From positions 124,001 through 188,000 of the forward strand of contig JAESUZ010000463.1 in assembly GCA_017311185.1 (NCBI GenBank): a DNA stretch of 64,000 bases, read 5' to 3'. This DNA comes from Proteles cristata cristata. Lineage: Eukaryota > Chordata > Mammalia > Carnivora > Hyaenidae. Under the pieces are notes generated by a model. The model made no database searches. It had not been told where the DNA came from and saw only the letters and a list, made by a program, of their open reading frames with translations. Below, piece by piece: positions 58,075 to 64,000 of the stretch. How positions within the stretch are numbered: position 1 is the first letter of the stretch; each line of letters begins with the position of its first letter. A program made the position numbers and the translations under genes.

Positions 58075-58286
58075 GGGGCGCCTGGGTGGCTTAGTCGGTT
58101 AAGCTTCTGACTTTTGCTTAGGTCATGATCTCGTGGTTCGTGGGTTCGAGCCCCGTGTCGGGCTCTGTGCTCACTGCCAGCTCAGAGCCTGGAGCCTGTT
58201 TCAGTCTGTGGCTCCCTCTCTCTCTGACCCTCCCCTGCTTGCACTGTTTCTGTCTCTCCTAGAAATAAATAAAACATTTAAAAAAA
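58075..58286 (+). mobile_element. Feline SINE, plus
   Basis: Perfect 18-bp target duplication AAGAAATTTCCAAGTGTG at 58057-58074 and 58287-58304; intact head and CTAGAAATAAATAAA tail. Confidence 0.96.
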
Positions 58287-58304
58287 AAGAAATTTCCAAG
58301 TGTG

Positions 58305-58846
58305 TAGAAGGAATTGCATTGTGGAAATGTGTCTTAGAAACCTTATAGCTCAGAGTTTCTGATTCTGTACATTAGAGGAAACTTAACCTACACAGTCAGA
58401 GCATTAGTAGGAACACTCATTCACTCATTTTTCCCTCATCTGTTTAATCATCATATGTTTAATGTGTTCTTGGCACTCTGCTAACATTAAGAGTATAGCT
58501 GAGAGTAAAATAGGTGTGGTTATTGTCCTTGAAGAGCTTATAATCTGGTGAGGAGACAGACATCACATAAATCATTACATGAACACTTGATTATAGGTGT
58601 GATCATTGCTGTAAAGGAAGTGTGCAGAATGAGAGCACGGAACAGGGAGCCTTTGCCATATACCAGGCACTGTGCCATACCATTATAGGCATGAAGTTAT
58701 TTACACTCACAGTCAGCCATTATCCTTCTTTTACAGAGGGGGAAATAGGCATGGAAATAACCACCCAGAGTTACACAGTCTGAAGGTAGCCATTCACATT
58801 CATAGTGCATGAAAATTCCCTTTGTTCCATATCCTCACCAGTACTT
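58305..58846. repeat. Old dispersed repeat and MIR-like element
   Basis: 58490-58650 resembles an ancient repeat (GAAGAGCTTATAATCTGGTG). 58660-58790 reads like MIR (ACCAGGCACTGTGCCATACC, TTTTACAGAGGGGGAAATAG). Confidence 0.55.
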
Positions 58847-58860
58847 TGTCATATCAGATT

Positions 58861-58887
58861 AAAAAAAATTTTTTTTTAATCTTTATT

Positions 58888-58933
<46 letters not shown>

Positions 58934-59100
58934 GATGAGTAGGGGAGGGGCACAGAGAGAGGGAGACACAGAATCCGAATCAGCCTCCAGGCTCCAACCT
59001 GTCAGCACAGGATCTGATGCAGGGCTTAAACCAAGAACCGTGAGATCATGACCTGAGCCAAAGTCAGATGCTTAACCAGCTGAGCCACCCAGGTGTCCCT
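58861..59100 (-). mobile_element. SINE, minus, with long GA run
   Basis: Perfect target duplication GTCATATCAGATT at 58848-58860 and 59101-59113; (GA) run at 58893-58930. Confidence 0.95.
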
Positions 59101-59113
59101 GTCATATCAGATT

Positions 59114-61690
59114 TTTAATTTTCGATAATTTAATAAGTATTAAATTATATCCTGGTATGGCTCTAGAGAGAAAGCATCATTGTGGTAAACTGTGGATCAA
59201 TGACAAACATTTACATGGCCATAGTAATGAACTATAAAAACTGATTTAACTGATATTGTGAGAATGTAGACTTTGGAGGAAGTGGGGAAGGGACGTGTAT
59301 TTGTGTGCACGTATATGTGTGAGCATGGTTATGAGCATAGCTGAGATGATGATGATGTATATAAGGTAGGCAATTCCTACTTTTCCATAGAAAGAAATTA
59401 ATGTGATAATAGTGAAAATTTAGATATCAGGTACTAGTAGTAAACTTGTGTTAGTTTAACATATGGAGGAAAATACTAGAAAAAAAATTTTAAAATGTGA
59501 GAATGTTTGCTTCTACGTAGCAGGACTTGAGAAAAGGATGAATGGATCAGGGGGCTACTGTTTCCTATTGTAAGTTTTGTCATTCTGTTTGTTTCCTCTC
59601 GATTCCATGAGCACCAGAGGCACTGGGGCCCCCCAACAGCATAGCCTACAGCAGCCTGGGAGCCCCTAGGCCCCCTTACTGCCAGTACACCCTCACTGGG
59701 AGAATGGAAAACAGCCACAACTTCCTCACCAAGGGGCTTGGGGTTGCTGCCACTTGCCATTACCACTAGAACCCAAAAGCAGTGGATTCCCCAAGTCTTT
59801 TCAAGCCGGGTGGTCCATAATGAGACACTGTGCTGAGCTCCTCATCTGTGGGGTTTTAATGTTCAACATCACTGAGTACAGTGTATGATGAATAAAGCTC
59901 TCAGTCAGTTCTTTGTGACTTCCTTCTTTTTCTCCCTTCATCCCTCCCTCCTCCTTTCCTTTCCCTCCTTCTTTTCCTATATTAGATTAAAGACAGGCAT
60001 AGCGGAAGGAGAGAAGGAAGAAGAATTAGAAACCCTGCTGTTTGCCATCATTTAGAAGAAAGAGATGTTCTGCAAAGCCTCAATTAAGAAGAGCAAACAT
60101 TTTGCTGCTTCCCTGGCGGAAGTGCCCTAGGCATCAGAGAACAGACGCACTAGGTTTTGTGGGGGAGGAGAGCACTCTACCTTCCTCTTGCTGTCTCTCC
60201 CTGCTCTCTGTGTGTGTTAAGAATTTATTTCAGCACAAGTATGGAAGGACGCCCAGAAGAATCTTGCAAGCCCAAGGGATATGCTTTTGAATTGGCAGGA
60301 AAATGCTTATAGAGAATGGGAGTTTCCAAAGCCTTTATAAAGTTTCATAGTTGTCTTCTTTGACCTAACTCTAAAGATTGATATAGATTTACAAGCACAA
60401 GTGTTCACTAAATTAGCCTGCTTCTAATGGACAAGAAATTTAATCAATATGAAAGACTACTTATAGAATTGGTACTTTACCACTTCAGATTAAGTCTTCT
60501 GTGCCCTTTCAGGATCTCTTCTCCTAGTTATTCCTTCCTTTACCTGTTTCTATCCATTCATTCAAAAAAAAAAAAAAATCTAATGAGCATCTTCTGTATG
60601 CCTGGCATGTTCCAAGCACCAGGGATGTCCTGGGCAATAAGGAAGATAAAGTCTTTGCCCCCATGTATCTTACTTTCCAGTAGAGGAAGACAGGTGCTAA
60701 ATAATTAAAAATGAACAAACATTGGTGAACACTGTGAGAGGAGGGTGTCAGCTTTTGCACATAGTTGTATCCTCAGTTCCTGGCACAGGGCTTGGCAAAT
60801 GGTAGCTGCTCAAATATTTGTAAAATGAATAAACAAATGAGCAGGTGGTAAGGCAGTGTTGGAAGTGACCATGAACATTTGGCAATGAAGACGTGGAGAG
60901 AAGGGAAGTTGGCTGGAACAATGCAAGTTTTATGTTTATTTTCAATGTCATGGAACCAGGGATTCCTGAGGATAGGTATAGTCCCAGGGAAGAAAACCCC
61001 TAAGGAGGACTGATGAAGATGGTGGAGCCAGAGAGTAACATAGAAGGAGGTCCTAGGAGGGGCAGTGGGGAGGATGAGCCGGGTGTGGGAGAGGAGGAAG
61101 GGAAAGGGGCAGAGGAGCAGAACAAGCATGTAGTGCAGTCTTGTAAGTGCCAGGGAGTGTGTTCAGGAGTATGTGTACCTGGAGCCATCACAGTCGCCAT
61201 TTGGGATAGATCTTGTTATACTTCTCAGTTTACATGTGGGGTGACTGAGGGCTGAGAGGTGGAATCACTACCTGAGGTTCCCAAAGTGAGTGAGGGCTAG
61301 CATGGACAGATTTGTGTTGGAGGATGTACTGTAAGCATGAGGCTCTGCTGTACACAGATTGGAGTTCCAGGCCATGGTGAGGAGTTAGCATAGCTGAGGC
61401 ATCCAGTAGTGGACTTTCGAGGTTATTTTCATGTTTAACCCCAAAGACCGGCACTTTTAGACAGTGAGATCACCGGACTGTAATACAGAGCTCTGTTACA
61501 ACTAAGACAGAGGTTTACAGGTTATCATGTTTGTGAGCAAGAAGGGTAACTTCTTTCTTTTGAAAAGAAAGCTGTTATAATTCTGTGTGTATTGTCGAAG
61601 TATTAGTAATTTTGGGAAAATTTTTGTTCTTTTGTATTAAGAGGTGGATTAATTGAGCTTAATAAGAAGTCTGAAAAGGCTGTATGTGCA
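59114..61690. other. Non-coding DNA with old repeat fragments
   Basis: 60740-60840 reads like an L2 3' end (CCTGGCACAGGGCTTGGCAA, GCTGCTCAAATATTTG). The rest has only chance frames; 61000-61140 is purine-rich. Confidence 0.45.
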
Positions 61691-61699
61691 GAGCTTCAG

Positions 61700-61890
61700 A
61701 GCTCTGACCTCTGACCAGAGGGCCTTGGTTTAAATTATGACTCCAGTGCTTCCTAGACAGTTTGTTTAATCTCTCTGAGCCTCAGTTTCTTCATGTGCAG
61801 AATGACAATAATATCACCTTGGGAGAGTTTGCGAGGACTAAATGTGATGACGCAAATTCATACTCCTAGTACAGGGGAAAGTATTTGACA
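61700..61890 (+). repeat. MIR element
   Basis: MIR order: GACTCCAGTGCTTCCTAGAC, TCTCTGAGCCTCAGTTTCTT, AATGACAATAATATCACCTT and GAGGACTAAATGTGATGA. Confidence 0.72.
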
Positions 61891-61951
61891 ATGGGACTGA
61901 GCATTATCTTTATTTACTTTGTTATCATTCTCATTATTTTCTTTTAAGTAT

Positions 61952-62061
61952 GTCTTAGTCACCACAGGTTACTGTAACAGAATACCGTAAACTGAGTGTT
62001 TATAAACAATAGAAATTTATTTATTTATTTATTTATTTATTTAAATGTTCTATCTATTTCT

Positions 62062-62096
<35 letters not shown>

Positions 62097-62577
62097 CGTG
62101 AGCAGGGGAAGGTCAGAGAGAGAGGGAGACGCAGACTCTGAAATAGGCCCCAGGCTCTGAGCTGGCAGTCAGCACAGAGCCCGACGCGGGGCTCAAACCC
62201 ACGAACTGCGAGATCATGACCTGAGCTGAAGTGGGACGCTTAACCAACTGAGCCACCCAGGCGCCCCCAAAATAGAATTTATTTCATGAGGCCCAGAAGT
62301 CCAAGATCAAGGTGTTAGCAGATTCACTTTTCCAGTGAGGGTTCTGTTCCTGCCTTGCAGATGGCCACCTGTGTCTTAACCTGACAGAGAGAGAGAGAGA
62401 AGACCAGCTTTTCTGGTGTTTCTTTTTATAAGGTCACTAATCCTATCAGGGGCCCCCTGCCCATAATCTCATCTAAATTTAAATACCTCCCAAAAGTCTC
62501 AGCATCAGATTCCATTACATTGGGGGTTAGGGCTTAAACATGAATTTCTGGGAACACAATTCAATCCATAGTAAAGC
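61952..62577 (-). mobile_element. MaLR-type LTR, antisense, split by a SINE
   Basis: TACTGTAACAGAATACCGTA, TTTATAAACAATAGAAATTT, then after the SINE CAGAAGTCCAAGATCAAGGT and TTACATTGGGGGTTAGGG. Confidence 0.75.
62020..62267 (-). mobile_element. Feline SINE, minus, inside the LTR
   Basis: (TTTA) run at the left, (CAGA) run at 62077-62095 and GGCGCCCC end; AATAGAA-TTTA repeated on both sides. Confidence 0.92.
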
Positions 62578-63660
62578 ATAAGTGCATTGCGAGAAATGGC
62601 GAATCTGAGATTCTGAAATACACAGTTTGAAAATGAAATAATGAAGTTGTGTGAGGTTTTTGTTTTGTTTGTTTTGTTTTTGCTGCTCGGTTCATTTGTG
62701 AGAGCTGTTTCTGAACAAAACCCTAGGGTGAAATTATATTGAGCTCATTATTCTAAGGCTGACACAAATACTTTATCTGGCAAATAAAATATGGGTTACA
62801 GATGTCAAGAGGGATGGGGAAAATCCTTTCCTTCTCATTTCATGAATTTAGTTGCCTGATTTTATCTTCTTTGTAGCAATTGGCTTAAAAGTAGAATTTA
62901 TTGTATTGGAAATCCTGGACTGTGGTTACACCCAGCTCTAGATCAGAAGAAGTTCATTTACTATTATTTTTTCCCTGAATTGCTGCCTGTGAAATGAGAA
63001 ATGCTTTGTATTTAAGTAGTTTCCCTAAACACTACTGATATATCAAATTGATGTACTTTTCCCTTTAAAATTAGAAAGCTCAGGGATTTGTATATGAAGT
63101 CTTATCTTTATTTTCCTTATTCCTCATACATGTATGAGTGTGTGTTTCACCTTTTGATGACAGTCACAACAATATGCACTGAGACAATTTCTGGCTTAGT
63201 GAATTCATTCAGTGAATAAATTCAGGGTAATTTATTTTTCTCTCTGCAGTAGCCTGTGCAGTAGGGTCTCTCATATTTCCTCATTAATTTAACAGCATTT
63301 GTTGAGCATCTGCTATCTGTCAGGCATTATTTCAACTTTAGTGGGGGGGGGGTGGATGTGGCAGTCAATGAAACAATATCCTGCCCTCATGGTAGTTATC
63401 TGGTTGATGGCCATGATGTTTTGCTTAAAATGAGCTAATTTTCTACCTTTTGTATATGAAACATTGGTTGGATTTCCTCAGTGAATATTAAAACTCTTTA
63501 TTTTAATTACTTTGCAGAAAGCATGTAAATCAAGTTACTAAGACAGGACTGAATTTAGAGAAGATCTTTACATTTGTCACTAAAGTGAAATTGTAGGGTA
63601 TGTAAAAATTGGAAGACATAAGGAGACATATAAATATCTCCACTGGCATTGTTAGAATGA
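62578..63660. other. Non-coding DNA
   Basis: No gene. 63280-63420 resembles an old dispersed repeat and holds an 11-G run near 63342. Confidence 0.4.
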
Positions 63661-63667
63661 GTAACTG

Positions 63668-64000
63668 TATCAGGCTGCTATAATAGAGTACCACAGATTG
63701 GGTAGCTTATAAACAATAGACTTATTTCTCACAGTTCTAGAGTCTGGAAGTCCAAGATCAGGATGTCAGCAGATTTGAGGTCTAGTGACAGCCTGCTTCC
63801 TCGTTCATAGATGGCTGTCTTTTTGCCGTGTTCTTACATGGTGGAAGGGAGAAACTCTTCTCTCTTCAGCCCTCAATAAGGGCACTAATTCTATTCATGA
63901 GAGATTTACCCTCATGTCCTAATTTCCTCTCAAAGACCCCACCTCCAAATACCATCACATTGGGGATCTAAGCTTCAACATGTGAATGTTGCGGGTGGGG
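63668..64000 (-). mobile_element. MaLR-type LTR, antisense, running off the window
   Basis: AGGCTGCTATAATAGAGTAC, GATTGGGTAGCTTATAAAC, TCTCACAGTTCTAGAGTCTG, CCTCCAAATACCATCACATT and CTTCAACATGTGAATGTT in MaLR order. Confidence 0.8.

Noticed and set aside
742..62267. tRNA genes at the SINE heads
   Set aside because: The A and B boxes belong to tRNA-derived SINEs; the copies have SINE bodies, tails and target duplications, and no intact tRNA fold was evident.
62578..63667. A MaLR provirus bounded by the LTRs at 61952-62577 and 63668-64000
   Set aside because: The interval looks like unique DNA and the two LTRs differ substantially, so they are more likely independent insertions.
28048..64000. 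Further TMTC1 exons to the right of copy 2
   Set aside because: No frame in this range showed the expected membrane-segment or TPR-type sequence flanked by splice sites; short exons could still escape reading by eye.

Overview
This is a stretch of mammalian nuclear DNA, almost certainly from a felid (cat family). About thirty tRNA-derived carnivore SINEs of the feline type are present: a conserved GGGGCGCCTGGGTGGC head with A and B boxes, CT-rich middle and A-rich tail. Young and old LINE-1, MIR, L2 and MaLR-type LTR copies surround them. There are no bacterial or viral-genome features, no CRISPR array and no operon.

The only recognisable protein-coding matter is the first coding exon of TMTC1, an ER transmembrane O-mannosyltransferase. 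It occurs twice, in divergent orientation. Copy 1 lies on the minus strand (about 2530-2865) and copy 2 on the plus strand (about 27772-27983). Each sits in a CpG island, and directly upstream of each is a 938-bp inverted-repeat arm (2959-3896 and 26742-27679). By eye the arms differ at only about four sites, while the exons themselves are strongly diverged and both damaged. Copy 1 keeps the N-terminus, first membrane segment and acidic DD motif but has lost about 29 bp near its 3' end and has an altered splice donor. Copy 2 keeps the 3' end and a strong donor but lacks most of the N-terminal coding sequence, and its DD has become ND. No later TMTC1 exon was recognised here.

Layout: 1-2480, flank with a head-to-head SINE pair; 2480-3896, TMTC1 copy 1 and its island; 3897-26741, a 22.8-kb spacer of ordinary non-coding DNA with SINEs, MIR and L1 pieces, a SINE-LTR-SINE nest, and LTR-derived remnants towards its right side; 26742-27990, arm 2 and TMTC1 copy 2; 28000-42700, non-coding DNA with L2, old antisense L1s, SINEs and microsatellites; 42750-48420, a three-layer LINE-1 nest; 48420-57000, LTR-derived remnants split by an internally deleted LINE-1; 57000-64000, non-coding DNA with SINEs, MIR and two MaLR-type LTRs, the last running off the end.

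I see no new multi-gene system. The most noteworthy object is the inverted TMTC1 promoter/exon duplication: near-identical promoter arms beside diverged, complementarily broken exons, which suggests arm-to-arm gene conversion or an assembly problem. All repeat family names come from reading the sequence, not from a database search.
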